DNA of 64,000 nt from Pseudoruegeria sp039972875 (GTDB lineage: Bacteria; Pseudomonadota; Alphaproteobacteria; Rhodobacterales; Rhodobacteraceae): the NCBI GenBank assembly GCA_039972875.1, contig JBDWMA010000010.1:186001-250000 (forward strand). Direction: 5' to 3'. The notes under the pieces were generated by a model. It saw nothing but the letters and a program-made list of their open reading frames with translations, did not search any database and had not been told where the DNA came from. The translations under genes were made by a program, and so were the position numbers. Of the stretch, positions 1 to 9,273 are shown piece by piece; the first letter of the stretch is position 1; each line of letters starts with the position of its first letter.

Positions 1-1368
1 GGGCTTGGTAATTTTCACCGGGCCCATCAGGCGTGGTATTTGCACCGTTTGATGGATCAGGGATTGGCGCTGGATTGGGCAATATTGGGTGCCGGAGTGC
101 GTGCGGCGGATGATGAGCAGCGCAGTAAATTGCTGGCGCAGGATTGCTTAACGACGTTGATTGAGCTGGATCCATCAGGAATTTCTGCCGAAATTACTGG
201 ATCAATGATTGGTTATGTGCCTGTGGCTGTAAACAATGCCGATTTGATCGAACATATGGCTCAATCAGCCATTCGTATTGTGTCTTTGACCGTCACAGAG
301 GGTGGCTATTATCAGACGGCGACCGGCACATTGGACACCGGGCATCCAGACATTCTACATGATGCTGATAATCCGTCGACACCTCGAACAGCTTTTGGCG
401 CAATAATTGCCGCGCTCAAGCTGCGTTGCGATGCGGGTACGGGGCCATTTACCTGTCAAAGTTGTGATAACCTTCAAGGCAATGGTGATATCCTACGCAA
501 CACCATTCTGGATCTTTCGGCTCTGACAGACATAACTCTAAGCAATTGGATCAGAGAGAACGTAACGTTCCCAAATTCCATGGTGGATTGTATTGTGCCT
601 GCGACGGGGGCAACCGAATTGGCCCTTGTCCGTGATTTTGGCATCGCAGACACTGTACCAGTGACCCATGAGAATTTCCGGCAGTGGGTGATTGAGGACA
701 AGTTTTGTGCAGGGCGCCCGGATTGGGATAAGGTGGGTGCCACATTCACCGATGATGTCCATGATTTTGAAACCCAAAAGCTGCGGTTGCTGAACGCGGG
801 CCACCAAATTGTCGGGACTCCCGGTGAATTGTTGTCGATAGAGACGGTCGCGGGCACAATGGCACATCCGCTGATTGGGCCTTTGTTTCGCAAGATCGAA
901 GTTTCGGAAATCGTACCGCATGTTGCGGCCGTGCCCGGAATGAGCGCGCTGGCCTACGTGGATCTTGTTGAACGCCGTTTTTCCAACCCAGAGATTTTCG
1001 ACACCACGCGACGTGTCGCATTTGATGGATCCTCTCGCCATCCCGGGTTTTTGCATCCGATCATTCGCGATGCGCTCGCGGCCGATGCGCCAATGGACGG
1101 TTTGGTGCTTATCGAAGCGCTCTGGGCTCGCATGTGTGCGGGCACCCGTGAAGACGGTAGTATCATAGAAGCAAATGATCCGTTTTGGGAGGACCTAAGT
1201 CCCGCTGCGAAGGCCGCGAAAGACGACCCAATGGTTTGGATTACACAATCCCAATTTTACGGGGATTTGGGCCAAGACGCGCGGTTCGCCCAAAGTTTCG
1301 TGCGCTGGCTCAATTTGATTTACGTACAAGGCACCGAGACAGCCCTAAACATCTATTTGGAAAACTAA
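1..1368 (+). CDS. Mannitol dehydrogenase family protein, 5' end outside window
   Basis: The frame is open from base 1, so the gene starts upstream and about 455 residues are visible. The first residues read GLGNFHRAHQAWY, which matches the start of the NAD-binding region of the long-chain polyol dehydrogenase family (mannitol 2-dehydrogenase, fructuronate reductase, arabinitol dehydrogenase). Near residue 335 of the visible part is RFSNPEIFDT followed by RVAFDGSSRHP, the family's C-terminal signature. Such enzymes are cytoplasmic and interconvert a polyol and a ketose with NAD(H). The exact substrate cannot be told from sequence; mannitol, arabinitol or fructuronate are all possible. It lies 4 bp before a zinc polyol dehydrogenase, so the two are probably one operon for sugar-alcohol use. 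Family confidence is high, substrate confidence low. Confidence 0.88.
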   Translation, partial: GLGNFHRAHQAWYLHRLMDQGLALDWAILGAGVRAADDEQRSKLLAQDCLTTLIELDPSGISAEITGSMIGYVPVAVNNADLIEHMAQSAIRIVSLTVTEGGYYQTATGTLDTGHPDILHDADNPSTPRTAFGAIIAALKLRCDAGTGPFTCQSCDNLQGNGDILRNTILDLSALTDITLSNWIRENVTFPNSMVDCIVPATGATELALVRDFGIADTVPVTHENFRQWVIEDKFCAGRPDWDKVGATFTDDVHDFETQKLRLLNAGHQIVGTPGELLSIETVAGTMAHPLIGPLFRKIEVSEIVPHVAAVPGMSALAYVDLVERRFSNPEIFDTTRRVAFDGSSRHPGFLHPIIRDALAADAPMDGLVLIEALWARMCAGTREDGSIIEANDPFWEDLSPAAKAAKDDPMVWITQSQFYGDLGQDARFAQSFVRWLNLIYVQGTETALNIYLEN

Positions 1369-1372
1369 TACT

Positions 1373-2368
1373 ATGCACGCCATCGTTTTCGAAAAACAGA
1401 ATGTCATCGCTTTGCAAGACCGCCCTATTCCCAAGCCGGGGGCGGAGGAGGTCCTAATAGAGATTCACGCCAGCGGCATTTGTGGGACAGACCTAGAGGT
1501 GCTGCATGGCAATTATGGCACCTCTTCATATCCTGTTATTCCGGGCCACGAATATGCCGGATTGGTGGTCGAGGTCGGCGCTGATGTCAAAGATGTTAAG
1601 GCCGGTGACCGTGTTGCAATTGACCCAAATCTTGAATGTGGTCATTGTTCAGCCTGCATGCGCGGTTGGGCACATTTGTGCGAAAGCTTAGGGGCGTATG
1701 GTGTCACCACCGACGGTGGTTTTGCGGAATACAGCGTCGTTAAAGCGTCGCATGTGCATCAGATTGACGATATGCCCTATGATATCGCCGCATTGGCGGA
1801 GCCGCTGGGCTGTGTCATGAACGGATTGAATGCCGGTCAAGCGCACAGGGCAGGCAATGCGCTGGTTTTCGGCGCAGGGCCTATTGGGCTTTTGATGGCG
1901 ATAGGGATGCGTCTGGCAGGGGTAAAAGACGTTTCTTTGGTGGACATCGATGACAGTCGTCTTGCCTTAGCCGAAAGCTTTGGGTTTCGGGGCGTGGCGT
2001 CACAAAGCGACCAACTTCACAGTCTTCACCATGGGGTTGATCTCGTGGCGGATGCGACTGGCGTGCCCGCGGTGGCGCGCACTTTGACCGATTATATCGC
2101 AAACGGCGGTGTCGGCTTGTTCTTTGGTGTATGTCCCCAAGATGCGCGGATTGAAATCGCACCGTTTGAGCTGTTTCGCCGCCAGATTACATTGGCCGGA
2201 TCGCACTCTCTTAACCACAACATCCCGCAAGCGCTTGATGGTCTCCGGACTTATGGTCCCGACATTGCACGTGTTGTCTCACACCGTATGCCGCTCAGTG
2301 AAATTGCTGATGTTATGCGGGGAAATGGACCCAAAGACAGTCTGAAGGTTCAGTTCACCAAGGACTGA
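1373..2368 (+). CDS. Zinc-dependent alcohol/polyol dehydrogenase (MDR family)
   Basis: 331 residues, typical length for sorbitol/threonine dehydrogenase-type medium-chain dehydrogenases. The N-terminal half carries the catalytic zinc ligands in GICGTD (about residue 35) and GHEYAG (about residue 60), and the structural zinc cysteines in CGHCSACMRGWAHLC (about residues 87-101). The nucleotide-binding glycine motif GAGPIGLL is at about residue 165. It probably oxidises a secondary hydroxyl of a polyol with NAD+. The start ATG is 4 bp after the stop of the mannitol dehydrogenase family gene, implying co-transcription and a shared sugar-alcohol pathway. It converges with the MocR regulator gene downstream. 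The actual substrate is not readable from sequence. Confidence 0.88.
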   Translation: MHAIVFEKQNVIALQDRPIPKPGAEEVLIEIHASGICGTDLEVLHGNYGTSSYPVIPGHEYAGLVVEVGADVKDVKAGDRVAIDPNLECGHCSACMRGWAHLCESLGAYGVTTDGGFAEYSVVKASHVHQIDDMPYDIAALAEPLGCVMNGLNAGQAHRAGNALVFGAGPIGLLMAIGMRLAGVKDVSLVDIDDSRLALAESFGFRGVASQSDQLHSLHHGVDLVADATGVPAVARTLTDYIANGGVGLFFGVCPQDARIEIAPFELFRRQITLAGSHSLNHNIPQALDGLRTYGPDIARVVSHRMPLSEIADVMRGNGPKDSLKVQFTKD

Positions 2369-2439
2369 TCTGCAGGGGATCAATTTGTCCCTTATAAAAG
2401 CGTTTTATCAACGGTGGCCTAAAATGCATCTAGTCCGTT

Positions 2440-3825
2440 TTAGACATCAAAGAGCGCTTTTCTATGACCCGATTTAAGAAGGTTGTTGATGATACCTGCG
2501 GCCAGTCTTAGCTCTTTTTGCGATCTGGCCGCATTGGTGTAGATCCGAATGGCGTGGACCGGTGCTTGGTCTCGATCTATGTTGAACGCCTCACCAGACA
2601 GGACGCAAACCCCCGCATTCAATGCCGCTTTTGAAAAAGTTTCGCTGCGCCATGGGTTGGGCAATCGTATCCACGCAAACGGGGACGTGGGTTGGCTGTC
2701 CAGAAATTCCGATGGTAAGGTTTCAACCAAAATTTGATGGCGTTCTTTGAGTTCTTGTGCCTGTTGTGAAATAATTGTGTCGATGGTTCCTTCTTCTATC
2801 AGCTTGGTCACGACAAGGCCAACAAGAGCGCTCGTACTCCAGCAGTTCATCCGCAGCATAGCGGAGACGGCTTCTGTTTCCTCAACAGGTGCCGAGACAA
2901 CGCCCAGGCGAATTCCGGCGGCAACACTTTTAGAGAAGCTGCTGACATAAAAGGTGATGTCGGGGTGTTTGCTTGCAATGGTCGGAAGGGGGTTGGACAA
3001 CAGCGCATGGCAGACGTCATCTTCTATAATGTAGGTGTTGTTTTTGCGTGCGACGTGCGCCAACGCATCGCGACGTGCTTCGCTGAGCGTTACGTTTGTT
3101 GGATTGTGAAAGTTTGGCATCAGAAAGACAGCTTTGGGGGAATGGCGCTGACAGGCTTCTTCCAAGGCTTCGGGTTTCATTCCGCCGCCATCAGTCGCAA
3201 CGGATTTTAGTTTTATACCTTTTGATGCACATAAAGGGATAAAGCCGTGGAAGGTCACCATATCGGCCAAAATGACGTCTCCGCTTTGTGCCACGGCATC
3301 AACCACACAGGAAAGGCCGTGCTGGCAGCCATTTACGACCACAAGGCGGGAGGGATCATTGTGTCCCGTTGCGCTGGAAAGCCATTCAGCAATGGTTTTG
3401 CGCGTCTGATATTCCCCTTCTGGTGCATGGTAATCTTGCACCGATGGAAAGCGGGGATCGTTTACGAGTGTAGGCAACAGGTGTTCGGCCGCTTTTAGGT
3501 AGGCGTCTATTGCGGGGCGATTGATAGACAAGTCGCAAAGGCGAGAGTTTTCGTTCACGCCGGACCGTGGCACGGTTTTTGGTCCGGGTGATTTGATAAA
3601 ACTACCTCTGCCAGCGCGGCTTTCGACCACTCCGTTTTTTTGCAAAACCGCGATGGCACGCGTCACGGTGGTTACATTTACTCCGATGAGTCGCGCAAGT
3701 TCCCGATGAGGTGGTAATCGGTCGCCTGGGTTGAGTTGGGCCGTTTTAACGAGGTCCATAATGTGATCGGCAAGCTGTCTGTAGATGGCCCCCGAGCCGT
3801 TCAGGTCATGGATTTGTTTGAACAT
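2440..3825 (-). CDS. MocR-type transcriptional regulator (GntR HTH + aminotransferase domain)
   Basis: 461 residues. Residues about 10-75 form a GntR winged helix (YRQLADHIMDLV, LPPHRELARLIGVNVTTVTRA, GRGSF). The rest is a fold-type I aminotransferase-like domain with the probable PLP lysine in SSFSKSVAAGIRLG. This is the MocR architecture, in which PLP or an amino-compound/PLP adduct controls DNA binding. It is divergent from the TRAP dctP gene at 4056 with 230 bp between them. That gap holds two near-identical 19-bp elements in opposite orientation, the likely operators. By position it is the regulator of the transporter, ligase and bhc cluster. Its inducer is probably an amine or amino acid handled by that pathway; this is inference. 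Confidence 0.88.
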   Translation of the reverse strand: MFKQIHDLNGSGAIYRQLADHIMDLVKTAQLNPGDRLPPHRELARLIGVNVTTVTRAIAVLQKNGVVESRAGRGSFIKSPGPKTVPRSGVNENSRLCDLSINRPAIDAYLKAAEHLLPTLVNDPRFPSVQDYHAPEGEYQTRKTIAEWLSSATGHNDPSRLVVVNGCQHGLSCVVDAVAQSGDVILADMVTFHGFIPLCASKGIKLKSVATDGGGMKPEALEEACQRHSPKAVFLMPNFHNPTNVTLSEARRDALAHVARKNNTYIIEDDVCHALLSNPLPTIASKHPDITFYVSSFSKSVAAGIRLGVVSAPVEETEAVSAMLRMNCWSTSALVGLVVTKLIEEGTIDTIISQQAQELKERHQILVETLPSEFLDSQPTSPFAWIRLPNPWRSETFSKAALNAGVCVLSGEAFNIDRDQAPVHAIRIYTNAARSQKELRLAAGIINNLLKSGHRKALFDV

Positions 3826-3843
3826 TTTATGGTTTGTGCCTCC

Positions 3844-3962
3844 AATGTATTACGTACCTTTGCATGAATATTGTATGACATACATTTAGCTATTCCGTCG
3901 AGGTGAAAGTTTTCAAAAGGTTGATTTTTAAGCTACATCGGTCAATGTACGTCATACAATAT
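3844..3962. promoter_or_regulatory. Divergent promoter region with inverted 19-bp operator-like repeats
   Basis: ATATTGTATGACATACATT at 3868-3886 recurs on the opposite strand at 3944-3962 as ATATTGTATGACGTACATT (18 of 19 identical). A shorter related piece, AATGTATTACGTAC, is at 3844-3857. The elements lie between the MocR gene and the TRAP operon, as expected for MocR binding sites. Confidence 0.7.
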
Positions 3963-4055
3963 GATGCCTATTAGGAAATTTATTGACGAACCAATCACAC
4001 ATTAGTAGCAGAAAAGGGCATACAATGATCTGATGCTGAATATTGGGAGTAGATA

Positions 4056-5063
4056 ATGAAAATTTCTAAGTCGATAAGCCTCATCGCGTGTTCAACAGCG
4101 ATGTTGGTGAGCCTCAATGCAACTGCGGGTGCGGAAACACTCCGCCTTTCCACGCTAAAGCAACCTGGCTCGGACGGTGCGATGGCAGCGGCACGTTTTG
4201 GCGAGTTGTTGGAAGAAAAAACAGGCGGCGAGCTGAAAGTCAAAGTATACCCCGGAAGCCAGTTGGGTGACTGGACCGAAGTATATGAGCAAGTCATCGA
4301 GGGCGCGGTCGACATGGCAATGCAACCGTTGGCGACATCGTCAGACAAACGCCTTGCCATTACATGGTTTCCCTACGCGTTTACGGATTACAATTCTGCA
4401 CGCGAAGCATTGAGCCCCGGCGGCGGCGTATTCCAGATCATCGATGAATCCCTGACAGACCAAGGTTTGACACCTCTCGCCGTTTATGGTGCCGGCATGG
4501 GTGGCGCTGGGTTTGCGGCCCCCGTAGAAGATCCCGGAAACACCGATCTTTCGCGCAATCTAAAAGTGCGCGTTTGGCCCGGTGGCACCACACATAAGGT
4601 TCTGTTGGAAACATTCGGTTACAATGTTGCGACGATGCCTTGGGCAGAGCTTTATACTGGGCTGCAGACCGGGGTTGTCGATGGTCAAATTGGTGGCACG
4701 CCCACTATGACGCTAGAGAGCTTTTCGGATATTACCGAGACTTGGGTGCAGTACAACGACCACTTTGAATCTGACTTTTTCTTTATCAACTCTGATCGTT
4801 TCGCTGGTTTAAGTGAAGAGCATCAAAAGGCCGTTCGTGAAGCTGCGTTAGAAGTTTCGATCGCCCGGTTCGAAGCAGTTGAAGAAGCTGACGCCGCTGC
4901 TTTGCAGGTCATGCGGGACAACGGCACAAACGTCATCACGTTCGATGCAGCAACATTGGATGCTCTGGCTGCGACAGCCCGCGCTGAGGCTTGGCCCGTC
5001 ATCAAGGACGAACTCGGCGACGAGGCATACGGCATCTTGCGGAGCTCCGTTGGCCTAGACTGA
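4056..5063 (+). CDS. TRAP transporter solute-binding protein (DctP family)
   Basis: 335 residues with a Sec signal peptide (MKISKSISLIACSTAMLVSLNATAGA, cleavage near residue 26). The mature part shows DctP features: RLSTLKQPGSDGAMAAARFGELLEEKTGGELKV early on, the VRVWPGG segment near residue 175 that usually holds the ligand-carboxylate arginine, and GLQTGVVDGQIGG near residue 210. It is periplasmic and captures an organic acid or zwitterion for the membrane subunits encoded next. GGGAGTAGATA precedes the ATG. It is the first gene of the run controlled by the MocR promoter region, so its ligand is probably the substrate or a relative of the substrate degraded by the following enzymes. Confidence 0.93.
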   Translation: MKISKSISLIACSTAMLVSLNATAGAETLRLSTLKQPGSDGAMAAARFGELLEEKTGGELKVKVYPGSQLGDWTEVYEQVIEGAVDMAMQPLATSSDKRLAITWFPYAFTDYNSAREALSPGGGVFQIIDESLTDQGLTPLAVYGAGMGGAGFAAPVEDPGNTDLSRNLKVRVWPGGTTHKVLLETFGYNVATMPWAELYTGLQTGVVDGQIGGTPTMTLESFSDITETWVQYNDHFESDFFFINSDRFAGLSEEHQKAVREAALEVSIARFEAVEEADAAALQVMRDNGTNVITFDAATLDALAATARAEAWPVIKDELGDEAYGILRSSVGLD

Positions 5064-5135
5064 GCGCTTACTTTCCGGCCAGCCCATTGATTTCGTTGGC
5101 CGGAATCCATTTCCGTATTTTCCTGGGAGGGCAGA

Positions 5136-5732
5136 ATGATAAAGGATGATTCCAACGTATACATAGCCGAAGAAGCGAGTGTGGCTAGCGCCTTTCACTT
5201 GGACGGCGTGAATACACCCCGATTTTTGACGGGGCGTTTATTATCGCTGTGGAATGCAAAGTTAAAACTACAGCGTTTGATTTTGATCCTTTCCGGGGCG
5301 GCCCTGACACTATTGGTTTTTGTGCAAGTGGTGTCACGTTACCTCTTGGGAATATCTATTTTTGGCATCGAGGAGCTTGCCAGTTTTACGGCCGTAATCA
5401 TGTATTTCTTTGGAGCCACACACGGGGCTTGGGAACGGGGGCACATCTCAGCGAGTTTGGTTGAATTGGTGCTCCCCGCTGGTCGGGTGCGGCATCTCGC
5501 TGAACTCCTGACGTCCATTGTCACGGTGGCTCTATCGACTTGGATGACTGTCTGGGCGTGGAAATATTTGGCTTTCGTCGTCAAGCGAGGAACGGTTTCG
5601 CTTGAGACGGATATTCCGATGTACGCCATCGTATCTGTTATCCCGTTCTGCCTGTCTCTGATGACTTTTTACTTCTGTGTTGAAGTGTTGATGCGCGCGC
5701 AGGTTCTGACATCCGGAGATCTCAATAAATGA
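5136..5732 (+). CDS. TRAP transporter small membrane subunit (DctQ family)
   Basis: 198 residues. An unusual cytoplasmic extension of about 35 residues precedes four hydrophobic helices (LILILSGAALTLLVFVQVVSRYLLG first, AIVSVIPFCLSLMTFYF last). The segment IFGIEELASFTAVIMYFFGATHGAWERGHI is typical of DctQ. The start is supported by GGGAGGGCAGA immediately upstream. Its stop overlaps the dctM start by 4 bp (ATGA). It forms the inner-membrane complex with DctM, driven by the sodium gradient in this family. Long N-termini occur in some DctQ proteins; nothing suggests a second domain. Confidence 0.9.
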   Translation: MIKDDSNVYIAEEASVASAFHLDGVNTPRFLTGRLLSLWNAKLKLQRLILILSGAALTLLVFVQVVSRYLLGISIFGIEELASFTAVIMYFFGATHGAWERGHISASLVELVLPAGRVRHLAELLTSIVTVALSTWMTVWAWKYLAFVVKRGTVSLETDIPMYAIVSVIPFCLSLMTFYFCVEVLMRAQVLTSGDLNK

Positions 5733-7033
5733 ATCCTCTTATTATCCTAGATGCTGGCTTGCTAACGTTTCTGTTGGTTTTGGGTGTCCCTGTGCCGCTT
5801 TGCTTTGCTGGCGCGGTGCTGTTGTTGATCGTTTTTGGCGACTTTGGGTCCGCCACGTTTCTAATGGGGGCCGGTTTTAACAAACTGAACTCTGTCGTAC
5901 TGGTTGCGATCCCTCTTTATATTTTGGCCGGTGGCATCATGGGCGCGGGTGGTATCGCGGCGCGTTTGGTGGATCTGGCTGATGCCATGATCGGGCGCGT
6001 CCGGGGTGGTTTGGGGATCGTCATGATCCTTGCAACAGCCGTTTTTGGCGCGATTTCGGGCATGGCCTCTTCTGCCGTTGCGGCAATTGGGACGGTGATG
6101 ATTCCTCGGATGGAGGAACGCGGCTTTGATCGTGGCTATGCGGCGGCTCTGGTCTCTGCATCGAGTGTTTTGGCCCTAATGATACCGCCAAGTGCCTCCA
6201 TGATCCTATTTGGCTGGGTCACCGGAACGTCAATTCTTGCCTGTTTCTTAGCGCCTATCATCCCCGCATTTATTTTGGTCTTTTTACTGAGTGGTTGGAA
6301 CATCTTTTTGACCCGCAATATGGACCTCAAACAACCTGAACCGGCAACGTTTACGGAAATGACACTTGAAGTCTTTTCCCGAGCAAAGATGGCGGGGGCG
6401 GGATTGATGATGCCTTTGATCATTTTGGGGTTCATTTATGGGGGTATAACCACCCCAACCGAAGCTGCAGCTGTTGCCGTTGTCTATGCTATCCCGATCT
6501 CTATCTATCTTTACAAAGATATGAATTGGTCAGACATGGGCGAAGTGTTTTGGCGTGCTGGACAAACGACCGGCGTGTTGATGGTCTTGATTTTCTTTGC
6601 CTCGATGTTGGGCCGGGTTTGGACATTGGAAAATGTTCCGCAAGAGATCCTCGAAGCGTTCCTAACCGTGAGCGAAAACCCAATCATTCTCCTTTTGATG
6701 GCGAACTTGTTCCTCATGATCATTGGGATGTTCATGGAAGACATCTCAGGCATTCTGTTGGCTGCGCCATTGCTGATGCCCGTTATGGCCAAGGCAGGGG
6801 TCGATCCGATCCATTTCTCTGCGATTATCGCGACCAATTTAGGTATGGGTTTGATTACACCGCCAACGGCGCCGATCCTGTATTTTGCCGCTCTCATTGG
6901 AAAGACCAATTTGGCGGGGATGTTAAAACCTTCACTCGTATTTGTCTTCTTCGCCTACATGCCTGTGGTTTTGTTGACGACGTTCATTCCGGCCCTTTCG
7001 ATGTGGCTACCCACCCTTATTTTGGGACTGTGA
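5729..7033 (+). CDS. TRAP transporter large membrane subunit (DctM family)
   Basis: 434 residues, the usual DctM length, with about twelve hydrophobic segments. Recognisable family motifs are VAIPLYILAGGIMGAGGIAARL near residue 55, FGAISGMASSAVAAIGTVMIPRM near residue 110, ALMIPPSASMILFGWVTG near residue 150, TTPTEAAAVAVVYA near residue 240 and MGLITPPTAPILYF near residue 375. It is the transport channel of the tripartite carrier. Translationally coupled to dctQ by a 4-bp overlap. Together with 4056-5732 it makes a complete TRAP system. Confidence 0.94.
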   Translation: MNPLIILDAGLLTFLLVLGVPVPLCFAGAVLLLIVFGDFGSATFLMGAGFNKLNSVVLVAIPLYILAGGIMGAGGIAARLVDLADAMIGRVRGGLGIVMILATAVFGAISGMASSAVAAIGTVMIPRMEERGFDRGYAAALVSASSVLALMIPPSASMILFGWVTGTSILACFLAPIIPAFILVFLLSGWNIFLTRNMDLKQPEPATFTEMTLEVFSRAKMAGAGLMMPLIILGFIYGGITTPTEAAAVAVVYAIPISIYLYKDMNWSDMGEVFWRAGQTTGVLMVLIFFASMLGRVWTLENVPQEILEAFLTVSENPIILLLMANLFLMIIGMFMEDISGILLAAPLLMPVMAKAGVDPIHFSAIIATNLGMGLITPPTAPILYFAALIGKTNLAGMLKPSLVFVFFAYMPVVLLTTFIPALSMWLPTLILGL

Positions 7034-7086
7034 GCTTTGGTACAACCTGCTGTCTGTTGTGATGGATCTATAAAGGTACATTGTTC

Positions 7087-7872
7087 ATGAAGAACCGAAA
7101 TGCGAAAAAGGCTGACTGCGCGGGGCAGTCGGTTGAGTTGTGGAATGCTGACGGAAAAGGGCAGGTTGTCCTTTTATGTGAACATGCATCGCATACCATA
7201 CCAGACGGCTACGACGGGCTTGGATTGCGTCACGAAGATTTACGCAGTCATGCAGCTTGGGATCCGGGCGCGCGCGCGCTGTCGGTGCAACTTTCCAAAG
7301 CTTTGGACGCGGTTTTAGTCGCCTCCAAAGTATCGCGATTGGTTTATGATTGTAATCGACCACCAGAGGACGCAGATGCGATGCGGGTGCAATCTGAGCT
7401 GATTTCGATCCCGGGGAATGTTGGCCTGTCGGCAGTGGATCGCGATGTGAGAATTCGTACCGTATATCAGACATTTTGTTCCACTGTTGACGATGTGTTG
7501 GATGCGCGCGGGCCGCAGACGGTTGTCGTCACCGTGCACAGCTTTACGCCGGTTTACTATGGAAAACGTCGTTCCGTTGAAATCGGATTGCTGCATGACA
7601 CCGACAGTCGGCTGGCCGACGCGATGCTTGCATACACAGACAGAGTGCCAGGTGTGATGATCGAACGGAATGCGCCTTACGGGCCCCACGACGGCGTTAC
7701 ACATTCCCTTAAAATACACGCCTGCAGCCGTGGTCTGGCCAATGTCATGATCGAAGTTCGCAACGATTTATTGGCGACAACAGAACAGGTTCGGGACGTT
7801 GCGCATCAAATTTTGACGCTTTTGTTGCCCGCGCTCGAAGAATTTGAATTCAAGGGAAACACCAATGCCTAA
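7087..7872 (+). CDS. N-formylglutamate amidohydrolase family hydrolase
   Basis: 261 residues from ATG 7087 (an in-frame TTG at 7081 is less likely). Family motifs seen: VLLCEHASHTIP near residue 28, SRLVYDCNRPPEDADA near residue 80 (SRLV-D-NRP is diagnostic), VVTVHSFTPV near residue 145, and MIEVRNDL near residue 222. Characterised members hydrolyse N-formyl-L-glutamate, and related members cleave other N-substituted glutamates. Here it overlaps the glutamine-synthetase-like gene by 8 bp. A role in hydrolysing a gamma-glutamyl amide made by that ligase is therefore more attractive than histidine catabolism, since no hut genes are nearby. That role is inferred from context only. Confidence 0.85.
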   Translation: MKNRNAKKADCAGQSVELWNADGKGQVVLLCEHASHTIPDGYDGLGLRHEDLRSHAAWDPGARALSVQLSKALDAVLVASKVSRLVYDCNRPPEDADAMRVQSELISIPGNVGLSAVDRDVRIRTVYQTFCSTVDDVLDARGPQTVVVTVHSFTPVYYGKRRSVEIGLLHDTDSRLADAMLAYTDRVPGVMIERNAPYGPHDGVTHSLKIHACSRGLANVMIEVRNDLLATTEQVRDVAHQILTLLLPALEEFEFKGNTNA

Positions 7873-9229
7873 AAAGATGAAACTCGATAATCTGAAAGCC
7901 TTAACCGAGGCCGGAGACATCGACACGGTTTTGGTCTGCATTGTGGATATGCAGGGCCGTTTAATGGGAAAACGGTTTCATGCAGCTGCCTTTGTTGGTG
8001 GCGGCTATAAAGAAACACATTGTTGTACCTACCTTTTGGCTACCGATCTCGAAATGGCGACGCCTGATGGCTATGCGTCCACAAGTTGGGAGGCGGGGTA
8101 TGGTGACTACACGATGAAACCAGACCTTTCGACACTGCGCCTTGTTCCGTGGTTAGAAGGCACGGCAATGGTCATGTGTGATGTGTTGAATGGGGCAGGG
8201 GATGCACCAATTGAACATTCCCCCCGTCAGATGTTAAAGGCGCAAATTGCGCGGCTTGGTCAGATGGGTTTGACGGCGACAATGGCCACAGAATTGGAAT
8301 TTTTCCTGTTCGAAAAAAGCTTTGAAGAGATTGCGAAAAGTGGGTTCCGGGATCTGGAACCGATCAGCGCATATAACGAAGATTATCATATTTTTCAGAC
8401 CACCAAAGAAGAACACGTGATGCGCCCATTGCGCAACAAACTGTTTGAGATGGGCCTCCCTATTGAGGGATCAAAAGGGGAAGCTGAAACAGGTCAAGAA
8501 GAGCTGAACATACGTTATGATGAGGCGCTCGCCTGTGCAGATCATCATACAATTGCAAAACACGCGACCAAGGAAATCAGTTGGCAACAAGGCCACGCCG
8601 TTACGTTCTTGCCAAAATGGAGCCACGAGAAAGTCGGGTCATCCAGCCATGTGCACCAATCGCTTTGGAAAGATGGCAAACCAGCGTTTTTTGATCCAGA
8701 GCAGCCTTTGGGCAAGTCCAAACTGATGGATCACTATACCGCAGGATTGATCAAATACGCTGCGGAATACACCTATTTCATGGCCCCGTATGTAAACAGC
8801 TACAAACGTTTTGCAAAGGGCAGCTTTGCCCCGACACAGATCGTTTGGTCCGTTGACAACCGCACAGCGGCCTACCGGCTTTGTGGTGCACAAAGTAATG
8901 CCATTCGGATTGAGTGTCGTATTCCTGGCTCTGATATGAACCCCTATTTGGCGCAAGCCGCAATGTTGGCGGCGGGCATTCGAGGGATCGAAGAAGAATT
9001 GGAACTGCCTGAGCCGTTCTCTGGTGACGCCTATGGGGCCAACACCAATCAGCACATTCCACGCAATCTGCGCGATGCGCGTACAGCATTGAATGAGTCT
9101 GACATGCTTCGGTCTGCCTTTGGGGATGCGGTGGTTGATCACTACGCACGTGCCGCAGAGTGGGAGCTTGAAGAGTTTGAGAGAGTTGTCACCGATTGGG
9201 AAATTTCCCGTGGATTTGAACGCGCTTAA
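7865..9229 (+). CDS. Glutamine-synthetase-like gamma-glutamyl-amine ligase
   Basis: 454 residues from ATG 7865, preceded by CAAGGGAAACACCA; a longer in-frame TTG start is unlikely. GS motifs are present: ATELEFFLF near residue 138, SSSHVHQSLW near residue 258, SFAPTQIVWSVDNRTAAYRL near residue 318 and RIECRIPGSDMNPYLAQAAMLAAGI near residue 350. These resemble the PuuA/GlnA-like branch that ATP-dependently couples glutamate to an amine rather than to ammonia. Neighbouring aldehyde and alcohol dehydrogenases and the amidohydrolase fit a gamma-glutamylation route, as in putrescine or ethanolamine breakdown. Amine specificity cannot be read directly. Confidence 0.88.
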   Translation: MPKKMKLDNLKALTEAGDIDTVLVCIVDMQGRLMGKRFHAAAFVGGGYKETHCCTYLLATDLEMATPDGYASTSWEAGYGDYTMKPDLSTLRLVPWLEGTAMVMCDVLNGAGDAPIEHSPRQMLKAQIARLGQMGLTATMATELEFFLFEKSFEEIAKSGFRDLEPISAYNEDYHIFQTTKEEHVMRPLRNKLFEMGLPIEGSKGEAETGQEELNIRYDEALACADHHTIAKHATKEISWQQGHAVTFLPKWSHEKVGSSSHVHQSLWKDGKPAFFDPEQPLGKSKLMDHYTAGLIKYAAEYTYFMAPYVNSYKRFAKGSFAPTQIVWSVDNRTAAYRLCGAQSNAIRIECRIPGSDMNPYLAQAAMLAAGIRGIEEELELPEPFSGDAYGANTNQHIPRNLRDARTALNESDMLRSAFGDAVVDHYARAAEWELEEFERVVTDWEISRGFERA

Positions 9230-9273
9230 ACGGGCCAACCCGATAAGTATTAAACTAGGATTTTAAGAAGACT

